Source: Hyphomicrobiaceae bacterium (GTDB lineage: Bacteria; Pseudomonadota; Alphaproteobacteria; Rhizobiales; Hyphomicrobiaceae). Taken from it: a stretch of 64,000 bases of DNA. Below, one piece after another: positions 16,978-26,123 of the stretch. Location of the stretch: assembly GCA_020638055.1 (NCBI GenBank), contig JACKJH010000003.1, forward strand, positions 558,001-622,000, read 5' to 3'. Below the pieces are notes generated by a model. The model did no database searches. It worked only from the letters and a program-made list of their open reading frames with translations, and was not told the DNA's origin. Each line of letters starts with the position of its first letter. Position 1 is the stretch's first letter. Made by a program: the position numbers and the translations under genes.

Positions 16978-19401
16978 TCAAAGCGGCTTGAACCCGGCGA
17001 TCTCAAGGCCCCATACGTAGAGGCTGGCAACGGCGACGACGGCGGGAATGCCGGCGACATGCAACGTATCAAGTATCCAGATAACAGGTTTCCTTGACGC
17101 AACGAGCTTGTTCACGCGCAAAATCGATATCGCGATCATTGCCGCAACCAGCATGTAAACGAATACGAACATGCGGTCCGACAATGTTGCGGTGTCGCTA
17201 TCGAGTGCAGGCAGCGCCAGATACAAAGCTACCGCCGAGAGCAGCGCCGTAACCTGGATCGTGACGATTGCCTCGAAGTTGGTCCTTGGAATAAAGATTG
17301 AAAGATACGCAACAATAAGAATGAAGCCCAACGGCACAACGACACGCATGATGTAATCTGTCGTCTGCCGCTTCAGGAGCCACGAAAAACTCGCGGTATA
17401 GAAAGGCACCACGCTAGGCGCATGCGTGAAAGCATCGACCACGGGCACGAAATCTTCATCAGTCCCCACATACTGCGCCACTTGATCCCAGCCATCAGTG
17501 ATCGTGTTGCGGTCGCGTAAAGAAAGCGGTGGCGGTTGAACGATAAATGGAGCATCTCCGCTCCTGGGCTGCAGGTCGATCGTGAAAAGCTGCGTGTCGA
17601 GCGGGTAATTGCTAAGGTCGGGATTGTACAGGAACCGTCCTGACACCTTGTAGATCTTCATCGTAGAGGGATAAGCCGACGATGCACCACCGGCATGGAT
17701 GGTATCGATCGTGATCTGCTGCTTTGATGAAAGCGGATCAATATAGGCGTTGGCGAACGCTATGCGGTCGAGCGAAGCGGAATCACTGGCTCGCATCGAA
17801 AGATAGAATTCTGCAAAGAACGATTGTTCGTTATCGTCGATGCGGTGCACCTTGATCATATCGATGTCGGCATAGAGCGTCTCTGTGCGGCGCAATGTGC
17901 CATCGCGCGCCCGCAGGAACTGAATGGGCGCCAACTGCGTGCGGCCCAGACCCTGCGGAAGGATCACGACGAAGGGCATTCGCGTCGCCGTACGAGATCC
18001 CGAATCGAACGACCAGTTTTCAAATGTGCCCTTGAACGCGCCACGTCCGGCCGCATAGTTCGACTGTAGCTGCTTCAGGATTTCGCGGCGCATTTCCTTG
18101 ATGTCTGCACCACGCGGCGCCTGGCGTGCAGCCGCTGCGATGAGAGCCACCATGTCCGCGTATTGCGCTCCTGAGGTAATCGCGCGCAGGTTCTCGCCAT
18201 CGAGCGGGTCGCTTTCTGCGTCAACGTTTTGCGGTTCTGAGTCCTTGCATTCGCCGCTGGACCAGCCTGGTGCGAGCGAATTTTTCTTGCCCGCAAAAGT
18301 CCAGGCCGCAGGGTTGCCTGTGGCGATCAGCTTGTGAATCCGATTGTTGTAAACTTCGGGCAGGTCGTCCCAGGCCAGTTCATAGAAGGCGTTCGGATAG
18401 CTCATGGTAAGGGCCGGGTCGATTGAACTGATGCGACCTGTCACGAACAGTGCAGGCGTGAGCCCGGCTGCAGTGAGAGCCTTGATGATGGCAGGCGTCG
18501 CATCCCGACCGGCTGACAGATAGATCACGTCAGGGTCCACCGCCTGCAGGTTCTGGACCATGGCTGTCAGCGCAGAAGCGGAAATGTTGCCATCGGTGCT
18601 GGGCAACCTGATATCGGCAACCAAGCCTCCACTGCCAGCCGTAGCGCCGCTGTTGCTGGCTCCACTGTCGGCACCCGCCCCGCCTTCGCTTGCCCCGCTG
18701 TTTGCCGCAGCGCCGCCGTTGTGTGCCTTTTTCAAGGCATCGCCAAGGGCATCCGAGTAGACCACGCCCGCCCGGCCGATGAAGGCTGGGCGTTGATAGC
18801 CGATGGCTTTTGTGAATGCGCCCATGACAGGGCCACGCACTTCGTCCTGTGAAGGCCGCGTGGTATAGACGTTGGCGTGGCTCGAAAAGATGCTGCTGAC
18901 CGAAATATCTGAAATGAAGGGCACATCACTGGCGCCGATCTCCGCACCGACGGCCTCAAATACGTCCTTGCCGCGCGTCGAGCTGGAAAGGCCGATCATG
19001 CCTAACAGCGTGGGGTCCAATAACGCCGATTGCATGTTGGCCACCGACGAAGCCGGATTGCTGAGATCGTCAAGAATTTTGACATCCAGCACACGGCCGT
19101 GAATACCGCCTGAGGCATTGATCCGGTCCTGCTCGGCCTTCGCAAGCTGCTTCGTGGCAGCGACCCGTCCGCGCGTGTAGCAGGCGTCCGTTCGTGTGGA
19201 TACAAACATTGCAATTGAAATTGGTGGCCCCGATGCGGCTTCGGCTTTGTCCACCGCCTCCGCCGTGGGCGCCAAACATGCCGCGCTGACCATCGCCGCC
19301 AGGATTATCAGTGAAATACAGGCGCCGCGTCCGGCAACAATCGAGCCGAACTTGAGAAGCTGGCTGATGCCGATCCTCATGCACTTCCCCCGCAATAGCA
19401 C
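16978..19401 (-). CDS. Periplasmic-binding-protein / pentameric ligand-gated ion channel fusion
   Basis: Protein of 807 residues. After a membrane signal (about 15-45), residues 55-500 resemble a type 1 periplasmic binding fold of the branched-chain amino-acid (LivJ) kind (ISIAMFVSTRTDACYTRGR, VLDVKILDDLSNP), with a Gly/Ala/Ser linker-like insertion near 228-260. Residues 503-679 match the extracellular beta-sandwich of pentameric ligand-gated channels (SFFAEFYLSMRASD, and the pro-loop NPDLSNYPLDTQ at 593-604, without the Cys pair of animal receptors). Four membrane helices follow: M1 about 683-705, M2 about 709-733, M3 about 740-763, M4 about 775-800. M2 (NFEAIVTIQVTALLSA) has Glu710 at -2', Thr at 2' and 6', and Leu at 9', a pattern like the cation channel GLIC. 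The combination suggests a ligand-controlled inner-membrane ion channel. The ligand is unknown. Confidence 0.86.
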   Translation of the reverse strand: MLLRGKCMRIGISQLLKFGSIVAGRGACISLIILAAMVSAACLAPTAEAVDKAEAASGPPISIAMFVSTRTDACYTRGRVAATKQLAKAEQDRINASGGIHGRVLDVKILDDLSNPASSVANMQSALLDPTLLGMIGLSSSTRGKDVFEAVGAEIGASDVPFISDISVSSIFSSHANVYTTRPSQDEVRGPVMGAFTKAIGYQRPAFIGRAGVVYSDALGDALKKAHNGGAAANSGASEGGAGADSGASNSGATAGSGGLVADIRLPSTDGNISASALTAMVQNLQAVDPDVIYLSAGRDATPAIIKALTAAGLTPALFVTGRISSIDPALTMSYPNAFYELAWDDLPEVYNNRIHKLIATGNPAAWTFAGKKNSLAPGWSSGECKDSEPQNVDAESDPLDGENLRAITSGAQYADMVALIAAAARQAPRGADIKEMRREILKQLQSNYAAGRGAFKGTFENWSFDSGSRTATRMPFVVILPQGLGRTQLAPIQFLRARDGTLRRTETLYADIDMIKVHRIDDNEQSFFAEFYLSMRASDSASLDRIAFANAYIDPLSSKQQITIDTIHAGGASSAYPSTMKIYKVSGRFLYNPDLSNYPLDTQLFTIDLQPRSGDAPFIVQPPPLSLRDRNTITDGWDQVAQYVGTDEDFVPVVDAFTHAPSVVPFYTASFSWLLKRQTTDYIMRVVVPLGFILIVAYLSIFIPRTNFEAIVTIQVTALLSAVALYLALPALDSDTATLSDRMFVFVYMLVAAMIAISILRVNKLVASRKPVIWILDTLHVAGIPAVVAVASLYVWGLEIAGFKPL

Positions 19402-19578
19402 AGCAATTCATTGCCCCGGGCACGCGCCCCATGAGCCGGTAATCTATAGTTGAGGCCGGCCGGCACGGCCAAGGCGGCAAATACAACCACAATATTCTGT
19501 TGGGGAAGTGAGGCCGATTTGCACGGTTGCCCACGCCTTTGCGCGGACCCGAAAAACAGCAAACGATTGGCAGAATGC

Positions 19579-19609
19579 AAAAACACCGCCTCCGATAAGG
19601 AGACGGTGT
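19579..19609 (-). terminator. Intrinsic terminator of rpmB
   Basis: On the minus strand, AACACCGTCTCC pairs with GGAGGCGGTGTT (one mismatch) and is followed by a T-run (plus-strand AAAA from 19579). It sits 32 bases after the rpmB stop. Confidence 0.8.
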
Positions 19610-19640
19610 TCATATTCGATGGGATCGCCGAATTAAACGA

Positions 19641-19946
19641 TCAGCTTGCAGCGGCAGGCGCTGTCGCCTTCTTCGCCTTGGTAAGGTCCCGCTTTATTTT
19701 CAGGCACTTATCGGAAAGTTCTTCGTCGCGCGCCTTGGCCAGAAATGCATCAAGGCCGCCGCGATGCTCCACCGTTTTCAGCGCATGAGCCGAAATCCTT
19801 AAGCGGAAACTGCGGCCGAGCACGTCTGACATCAATGTGACATTGCATAAATTGGGGCGAAACTTGCGCCGGGACTTGTTCTCGGCGTGGCTGCGGTTGT
19901 TGCCGGAAAGCGGCAGCTTGCCGGTCAGCTCGCATTTGCGGGTCAT
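19641..19946 (-). CDS. rpmB: 50S ribosomal protein L28
   Basis: A 101-residue basic protein with the L28 pattern: MTRKCELTGKLPLSGNN at the N-terminus, SHAENKSRRKFRPNL in the middle, and the RSFRLRISAHALKTVEHRGG block. L28 binds 23S rRNA in the large subunit and is needed for ribosome assembly. The length is that of alphaproteobacterial L28, with an Ala/Lys tail. Only one Cys (Cys5) is seen, so a zinc-binding form is unlikely. It has its own terminator and is transcribed away from the DUF3108 gene. Confidence 0.96.
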   Translation of the reverse strand: MTRKCELTGKLPLSGNNRSHAENKSRRKFRPNLCNVTLMSDVLGRSFRLRISAHALKTVEHRGGLDAFLAKARDEELSDKCLKIKRDLTKAKKATAPAAAS

Positions 19947-20419
19947 GGTCGAAACTCCTGCAGCGCTGCCACTACGGCCCTGGCCGAGGCAGCGGAAATC
20001 TGGTCGCTCTCAAGAAAAGAGGAAACGCCCGCCAGCAATGCCAGCAGGCAGGTCGCGGCTTCTATAAGTGTTTTGAGCCCTTCGCGTCAAGAACGACTGG
20101 CAGACGCGCCTCAAAAAACCACGCTAACACGCTCAATTCAAGCGTGGCAGGCCCAGCCAAGCATTTTCCGACGAAGTGGACACCGGTTCGTCGCAGAAAA
20201 TGCGAAAAACCAAAAAGTTAGAGCGCTGATCCGATTCCATCGGATCGGAATACGCTCCAGATTCAATCCGTGCCGCTACCATCTGTAGACGCCGTTGCGG
20301 GACGCTCAAACACGCTTTCTTAACCATGTGCGCGATAGCTTCAGTTCACGAACACTTAGCAGTAAACCCCGCGAAGTTCCCTTTTCAAAGGGCCGCGTAC
20401 GTAAGGGGAAGTAGGAGTA
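19947..20419. repeat. Intergenic region with 44-bp repeat and companion hairpin
   Basis: No gene seen in this 473-base gap between divergent genes. It holds a 44-bp repeat of family A (20161-20204) followed by a family B hairpin (20221-20257, GAGCG...GATCCGATTCCATCGGATC...CGCTC). Promoters of rpmB and of the DUF3108 gene must lie here, but no clear boxes were found. Confidence 0.7.
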
Positions 20420-21277
20420 ATGTATAATGCGTTGTCGCCGCGTTCTTCGCGGCTTCGGCTAGCTGCGATCAGCGTGCTTGCCACCCTTGGCCTCATCGGT
20501 CCCGTTTCCACGACGGAAGCAGGCGAACAGCGTTGGCCAAGCCACGTTACCGCCAACTATGACATCTCATTCAACGGTTTTGGGCTAGGCCAGTTCGTCT
20601 TCAAGGCCGATGTACGGTCGGGACACTATCAGCTCTCTGGCGACGCTGAAATTTCTGCACTTTTCGGATTCGTCAATTGGCACGGTGTGACGCAAACGTC
20701 AGGTCGCCTGGGCGGCAGCCGCACGGTGCCCAGTTCCTATAGCTTCGACTTTCGTTCCAGCGACAAGGCTGGTTCGGTGCGCATGGCGTTTAGCAAGGAG
20801 CGGATCGTATCCATTGCAGCCAACCCATTGCCGCCGGCATCGCCTGAATTTGTGCCCGTCGACCGCTCGCATCTGACCGGCGTGCTCGATCCTCTCACCG
20901 CAGTCATGGCGATGACACGGCCAGGAACGTCGAATCCTTGCAACCAGCGGCTCAAGATCTTCGACGGCATCCAACGTTTCGATCTCGTGACGGTGCCAAA
21001 CGGTACCGAGCAATTGAAAGCCAATTCGGGCGCAACGAGTGTCCTTCAGGTCTGCGAAATGCGCTACTTGCCCATTTCCGGCTATGATCGTGGGGGAGAA
21101 ACCCCCTCACTGGCGCGCAATCTGCGGATTCGAATTTCGCTGCGCCAGGTTCCCGAAGCCGGACTCTTCATACCTCACGAAATAAAAATTCCAACCGCAC
21201 TGGGTTCGATTGTGCTCGCGCTTGAGAAAGCCGAAATCAAAGCCCAAAGCCGCGATCAGGTCGCCTCTGCGGACTGA
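20420..21277 (+). CDS. DUF3108 domain exported protein
   Basis: Protein of 285 residues with a signal peptide (about 1-33, ending STTEAGEQ). The mature part is beta-rich and matches the DUF3108 family: NYDISFNGFGLGQFVFKADV at the start, GHYQLSGDAEISALFGF, then CNQRLKIFDGIQRFDLVTV and a C-terminal PTALGSIVLALEKAEIK. The family occurs in the periplasm or outer membrane of Proteobacteria with unknown function. The start at 20420 has TAGGAG upstream. It is followed after 149 bases by the helicase gene in the same direction; the pairing is common in related genomes (recalled, not checked). Confidence 0.85.
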   Translation: MYNALSPRSSRLRLAAISVLATLGLIGPVSTTEAGEQRWPSHVTANYDISFNGFGLGQFVFKADVRSGHYQLSGDAEISALFGFVNWHGVTQTSGRLGGSRTVPSSYSFDFRSSDKAGSVRMAFSKERIVSIAANPLPPASPEFVPVDRSHLTGVLDPLTAVMAMTRPGTSNPCNQRLKIFDGIQRFDLVTVPNGTEQLKANSGATSVLQVCEMRYLPISGYDRGGETPSLARNLRIRISLRQVPEAGLFIPHEIKIPTALGSIVLALEKAEIKAQSRDQVASAD

Positions 21278-21426
21278 GAACCATGTTTTTGGTGCCTGGA
21301 ATATCGTCAAAGCGGCCGGATCTTTCCCGGCCCTAGACATTTTATGCGCGCATTTGCCCAACGAAAGCCTTGATCTCGTTGAAGCCCAGTGTAAAGCCAG
21401 GGGCCAAAGAGACCAGGAGCCTTCGT

Positions 21427-24400
21427 ATGGGCAATGATTTCGAGACGCGTATCCGCCACGTGACGGCGGTGCTCGGCCCGACCAATACCGGAAAGACGCA
21501 TCTCGCCATTGAGCGGATGCTCGGCCATCAAAGCGGTATGATCGGATTACCGCTCCGTCTGCTGGCCCGCGAGGTCTATGACAAGATCGCAGCGCGTGTC
21601 GGCGCCGATAAGGTGGCGCTCATTACGGGCGAGGAAAAAATCAGACCGGAGCGCGCCCGTTACTGGGTGGCTACCGTCGAGGCCATGCCGCGCGACGTAA
21701 CGGTTGATTTCCTGGCCATCGACGAAATTCAGCTCTGTGGCGACCCAGAGCGTGGCCATGTCTTCACCGACCGGCTGCTCAATGCGCGCGGCAAGGAAGA
21801 GACACTGCTGCTTGGCGCGCAGACCATGCGCGAGGCAATTTCAGACCTTATTCCTGGCGCCAATTTCGTCTCCCGTCCGCGGTTGTCCAAACTGACCTAC
21901 CAGGGCGAGAAGAAAATCACACGTTTGCCGGCACGCTCCGCCGTGGTGGCGTTCTCGGCAAACGAAGTTTACGCAATTGCCGAACTCATCCGCCGCCAGC
22001 GTGGCGGCGCGGCAGTTGTTCTGGGTGCACTTTCACCACGCACGCGCAACGCGCAGGTGGAACTGTATCAGTCCGGCGATGTTGATTTCCTGGTCGCGAC
22101 CGACGCTATCGGCATGGGACTAAATCTCGATGTCGACCATGTCGCCTTTGCCGCGGTCAGGAAGTTCGATGGCCACAACCACCGCAACCTGACACCGGCG
22201 GAGCTGGGTCAAATCGCAGGTCGGGCCGGACGCCACATGAACGATGGCACTTTCGGCGTTACCTACAGCGTGCCACCGCTTGAGGCCGACCTCGTGGAAC
22301 GCCTCGAAAACCACACCTTCGATAGTGTAAAGGTGCTTCAGTGGCGTAACGGCCAACTCAATTTCGCCAGTATCGAGGCCCTTCGCGACAGTCTGCGTGC
22401 GCTGCCAACCGAACAACGGCTGGTACGCGCCAGGGATGCCGAAGATGTGGAAGTGCTGGAGTTGGTCAGCCGAGATCCAGAGATTACCGGCATGGCGTCA
22501 GGGCCAGCCAACGTCGAAAGACTGTGGGACGTTTGCCAAGTTCCAGATTACCGCAAGATCTCAATCAACGCGCACGCCGAGTTGGTGGCCAGCCTGTACA
22601 AGTTCCTGATGGGACCTGACGGGCGCATCCCTGAAGATTGGTTTGCAAGGCAGGTGTCGTTGTCCGATCGCACCGATGGCGATATCGACACACTTGCCAA
22701 TCGCATCGCCCATATCCGCACCTGGACGTTCGTCTCCAATCGATCTGACTGGCTCAAGGACCCCGCACATTGGCAGGCCCGCACGCGCCAGATCGAAGAC
22801 CAGTTGTCGGACGCCTTGCATGAATGCCTGACACAGCGCTTTGTCGACAGGCGTACGTCGGCGCTCATGAAAGGCATGCGCGATAAGGACGAACTGAATG
22901 CTGAGATCCGCGAAGATGGCGCCATAGAAGTTGAAAATCACTTTGTTGGACGTCTTAAGGGTTTCCAGTTCTGGCCCGACACGAATGCCGAGGATGTGCA
23001 CGGCAAGGCAACCCGGCATGCCGCAGCTCAGGTGCTTTCGCGCGAATTGGGCATGCGTGCGCGCCGCGTGGCTGCAGCCAAGCCAGATGCGTTCAAGCTT
23101 TCCAGGGATGGAAAGTTGCTTTGGCGTGACGAGCAAATAGCCAAGCTCGTGGCCGCAGACGATCCACTGAAGCCGACGGTGGCGTTACAAGTCGATGAAC
23201 ACCTCTCCGCCCCCGACCGCGAGAAGGTGCAGGCTCGTCTCGACGCGTGGGTGGCTGAAACGATCGCCGAAAAGCTGAAACCGTTGGTCGATCTTGCCGG
23301 GGCGGAGGACCTGACCGGTCTGGCCCGCGGCATAGCATTTCGCATTGTCGAGAACTTCGGCGTTTTGAAGCGTGAGACTGTCGCCGAAGAGATCCGCTCT
23401 TTGGATCAGCCAGCAAGAGCAACATTGCGCCGCTACGGCGTGCGTTTTGGCGCCTTCAACATCTTCGTGCCGATTCTTTTGAAGCCGGCCGCCGCAGATC
23501 TGATCTTGACGCTTTGGTTTTTGAAGCACGCCGCCGAGCATGGCCTTTCTGCCGACAGGCTGCCCGAGCCACCGCGTGCCGGTTTGACTTCGACTGTGGC
23601 CGATGCAGCCACGCCTGAAGCCTTTTACCGGGCCTCAGGTTTCCATCTTTGCGGTCCGCGCGTTGTGCGCATCGACATCCTTGAGCGTTTGGCCGATCTC
23701 ATTCGGCCGCTGCTGGCCTGGCGGGCCGACAGCGCAGGCGACAAAGTGCCCACCGGCGCAACGGGTGACGGCGGCTTCACCATCGTTCCCGACATGATGT
23801 CGATCCTGGGTTGTTCTCAAGATGAGCTGGGCGAGGTGCTCAAGTCCCTTGGCTTCTGGGTTGAGCGCAAGACTGTGAGCCGCCCGCTTGCTGCCTCCAC
23901 CACCACGCAAACGAGCGGCGAATCTGCGCCCGAAATTGCCGCCGGTGAGAGCACCGCCGGCGAAAGCACCGCGAACGTGGAAACCGAAGATGCTCAATCA
24001 GCAAACGAAAGCCACGCGGCTACGGCCTCGGGCCATTTGGTTGAGGGTCAAGCTGAAGCAGACAAGGCTTTAGCTGCAACTGAGAGCGCTGACCAGGAAA
24101 GCAACAAAACCCCGAACGCGACGGGTCATCAGGCAACGCCAGATACAGCCGCACCCGCTGCATCGGAAAGCATGGCTGCATCCGATGCCGATGCCGATGC
24201 CGTTGCAGTCGCATCCCAAAACGATGCAGTACCGCAGGATAGGGCATCTATTGGTGAGGGTGAGCCGTCAACACCTGCACATGAGGCAGACACAGAGCCA
24301 TCGCAACAAGCAGCAGCAGACCTAGCCGAAACAGAAGCGACAGCGCCTGGAACAGTTGAACAAGAAGTCATCGAAATATGGCGTCCGCGCCGTCACAGAT

Positions 24401-24846
24401 CGGATCGAGGACATCGCGAGAGGCGCCGCGGCAAGCGTGGTGCGGGCAGGCAGGGTGAAGCAGGCAGGCAGGGTGAAGCAGGCAGACAGGGTGAAGCAGG
24501 TCAGCCGGGACGCGCCGAAGCCACCAGTGGTGCGGCTGCGCCTGCTACAGGTTCCACAGAGGCGGAACAGAGCCGCAACGATGGCCAGCGCAATCGGTCC
24601 GGTGCAGAGGCAGGGCGAAAGCAAGGCCAAGGGCGTCGCGATCGCGACCGGCGTGAGGCCGCGAAAGGTGGCGGACGCGACAGGCGCCAGGGCAAAGGTC
24701 GCGGTGGCGATAAACGTGCGCCACAGGTGATCTCGGCGGGTCCACAGTCGCAAAAGAAGGGTGGTGTTGATCCTGATTCCCCGTTCGCCGCGCTTGGTGC
24801 CCTTAAGGATGCCATGAACAAGAACTCGAAGGAAAAAGCCCCCTGA
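21427..24846 (+). CDS. SUV3-like DEAD/DEAH-box RNA helicase with long tail
   Basis: Protein of 1139 residues. The start at 21427 follows AGGAG; the longer frame from 21370 is less likely. The helicase core shows Walker A GPTNTGKTH (17-25), the DEIQ form of motif II in IDEIQLCGD (about 98), ATDAIGMGLNLDVDHV and QIAGRAGR (about 255-265), all typical of the SUV3 branch, which unwinds RNA in mitochondrial and bacterial RNA decay. Residues about 830-970 are an acidic, Ala/Glu/Ser-rich disordered region. The last 150 residues are Arg/Gly-rich, with four 6-residue repeats RQGEAG (24441-24505) and a KKGG segment, probably binding RNA. It overlaps the S4-domain gene by one base (TGATG). The tail is longer than in most relatives I know. 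Confidence 0.88.
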   Translation: MGNDFETRIRHVTAVLGPTNTGKTHLAIERMLGHQSGMIGLPLRLLAREVYDKIAARVGADKVALITGEEKIRPERARYWVATVEAMPRDVTVDFLAIDEIQLCGDPERGHVFTDRLLNARGKEETLLLGAQTMREAISDLIPGANFVSRPRLSKLTYQGEKKITRLPARSAVVAFSANEVYAIAELIRRQRGGAAVVLGALSPRTRNAQVELYQSGDVDFLVATDAIGMGLNLDVDHVAFAAVRKFDGHNHRNLTPAELGQIAGRAGRHMNDGTFGVTYSVPPLEADLVERLENHTFDSVKVLQWRNGQLNFASIEALRDSLRALPTEQRLVRARDAEDVEVLELVSRDPEITGMASGPANVERLWDVCQVPDYRKISINAHAELVASLYKFLMGPDGRIPEDWFARQVSLSDRTDGDIDTLANRIAHIRTWTFVSNRSDWLKDPAHWQARTRQIEDQLSDALHECLTQRFVDRRTSALMKGMRDKDELNAEIREDGAIEVENHFVGRLKGFQFWPDTNAEDVHGKATRHAAAQVLSRELGMRARRVAAAKPDAFKLSRDGKLLWRDEQIAKLVAADDPLKPTVALQVDEHLSAPDREKVQARLDAWVAETIAEKLKPLVDLAGAEDLTGLARGIAFRIVENFGVLKRETVAEEIRSLDQPARATLRRYGVRFGAFNIFVPILLKPAAADLILTLWFLKHAAEHGLSADRLPEPPRAGLTSTVADAATPEAFYRASGFHLCGPRVVRIDILERLADLIRPLLAWRADSAGDKVPTGATGDGGFTIVPDMMSILGCSQDELGEVLKSLGFWVERKTVSRPLAASTTTQTSGESAPEIAAGESTAGESTANVETEDAQSANESHAATASGHLVEGQAEADKALAATESADQESNKTPNATGHQATPDTAAPAASESMAASDADADAVAVASQNDAVPQDRASIGEGEPSTPAHEADTEPSQQAAADLAETEATAPGTVEQEVIEIWRPRRHRSDRGHRERRRGKRGAGRQGEAGRQGEAGRQGEAGQPGRAEATSGAAAPATGSTEAEQSRNDGQRNRSGAEAGRKQGQGRRDRDRREAAKGGGRDRRQGKGRGGDKRAPQVISAGPQSQKKGGVDPDSPFAALGALKDAMNKNSKEKAP

Positions 24847-25301
24847 TGGCATCGGATGCCACAGACGCAAAAGCTAACCATGGGCCTGTTCTCGAACAAC
24901 GGGTCGACAAGTGGCTTTGGTATGCCCGTGTCGTTAAATCTCGTACGATGGCGGCAGGTCTTGTGACCTCCGGCAAAGTGCGCGTCAATCGTGCCAAGAT
25001 CGACAAACCGGCCCATGCCCTCAAAGTTGGCGACGTCATCACGGTTGCGGTTGGACGTAAAGTGCGCGTGTTGAAAGTGCTCGCGCCCGGCGTTAGGCGC
25101 GGTCCAGCCAGCGAGGCTCAGGCATTGTTCGATGAGTTGTCGCCCGCGCGCAATTCACAGGTCTCCGGTACGGTCGCCTCCTCTGCTCCTGGGCGCCACA
25201 AGGGCCAACCCTCCCTTCCGTCCGTCGAAAGGGACGCCGGCTTGGGACGCCCCACCAAGCGCGATCGACGCTTGATCGATCAGCTCAGGGGGCGGCGTTG
25301 A
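24846..25301 (+). CDS. S4-domain RNA-binding protein (Hsp15/HslR-like)
   Basis: Protein of 151 residues. The S4 domain covers about 17-85: QRVDKWLWYARVVKSRTMAA, LVTSGKVRVNRAKIDKP and ALKVGDVITVAVGRKVRVLK. Hsp15 of E. coli binds 50S subunits carrying nascent chains and aids their recycling; a similar role is inferred. The C-terminal part is basic and Pro/Ser-rich. Its start overlaps the helicase stop, so both are probably co-translated; two RNA-binding proteins in one operon fit a shared role in ribosome or RNA maintenance. Confidence 0.88.
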   Translation: MASDATDAKANHGPVLEQRVDKWLWYARVVKSRTMAAGLVTSGKVRVNRAKIDKPAHALKVGDVITVAVGRKVRVLKVLAPGVRRGPASEAQALFDELSPARNSQVSGTVASSAPGRHKGQPSLPSVERDAGLGRPTKRDRRLIDQLRGRR

Positions 25302-25784
25302 TCCAGATATAACGCACGACGCTCAATAGCATTTTCCGACGAAGTGGACGCCGGTTCGTCGAAGAAAATGCGACCAAACAAAAAGCGAGGGCATTTTCCG
25401 ACGAAGTGGACACCGGTTCGTCGCAGAAAATGCGACCAAACAAGATGCTAGAGCGCCGATCCGATTCCATCGGATCGAAAAGCGCTCTAGTAGCGCTGTA
25501 TGGGATCGCTATGCGGTCCCGGCCTGAAGCGGTTACAGGTCTTGATCACATGGAAATGTTCTGCAATTTGACCGATGAAACCGACGCAGTGGCATTTGAA
25601 TGATAGATTGACGCCGCGAGTGAATGAAATCCCACGCCAGCTTCAACCAGCAAATCCTCATTGCAGCGCGTTACCTGCTGAAGTGCTGCGACGAATTTTG
25701 CTATCACGAAAAGTTTGCAGGGGTTGCCGGTCGGCGGGGCCCGTTATATAGCCCCTCTCGCGCAACTGAACGGAAGACGTACTG
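25302..25784. repeat. Intergenic region with two 44-bp repeats and a hairpin
   Basis: Family A repeats at 25329-25372 and 25391-25434 (62-base spacing) and a family B hairpin at 25451-25488. The remaining 300 bases up to fdxA hold no gene; the fdxA promoter must lie there. No other structure was recognised. Confidence 0.75.
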
Positions 25785-26123
25785 ATGACCTACATTGTCG
25801 ACGACAAGTGCATTAAGTGCAAATACACGGACTGCGTTGAGGTATGCCCCGTCGATTGTTTCTACGAGGGTGAAAACATGCTGGTCATCCACCCCGATGA
25901 ATGCATCGATTGTGGCGTGTGCGAACCTGAATGTCCCGTTGAGTCGATTAAGCCGGACACTGAACCAGGTCTTGAAAAGTGGCTTGAGGTCAATCGCGAT
26001 TACGCTGAAAAATGGCCCAACATCACCGCCAAGAAGGACCCGATGCCCGAGGCCGAAGAATTCAAGGATGCTACCGGCAAGTTCGAAAAATATTTCTCCG
26101 AAAAGCCCGGCAGTGGCGACTGA
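25785..26123 (+). CDS. fdxA: 7Fe ferredoxin FdxA
   Basis: A 112-residue ferredoxin. The N-terminal half has two cluster-binding motifs, CIKCKYTDCVEVCP and CIDCGVCEPECP, arranged as in FdxA-type ferredoxins with one [3Fe-4S] and one [4Fe-4S] cluster. The C-terminal helix-rich extension (PGLEKWLEVNRDYAEKWP) is typical of this family. It carries electrons in the cytoplasm; its partner is not evident here. It is followed by a 16-bp palindrome at 26140 and a long gap before the CarD gene, an arrangement seen in related Hyphomicrobiales (recalled). Confidence 0.95.
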   Translation: MTYIVDDKCIKCKYTDCVEVCPVDCFYEGENMLVIHPDECIDCGVCEPECPVESIKPDTEPGLEKWLEVNRDYAEKWPNITAKKDPMPEAEEFKDATGKFEKYFSEKPGSGD

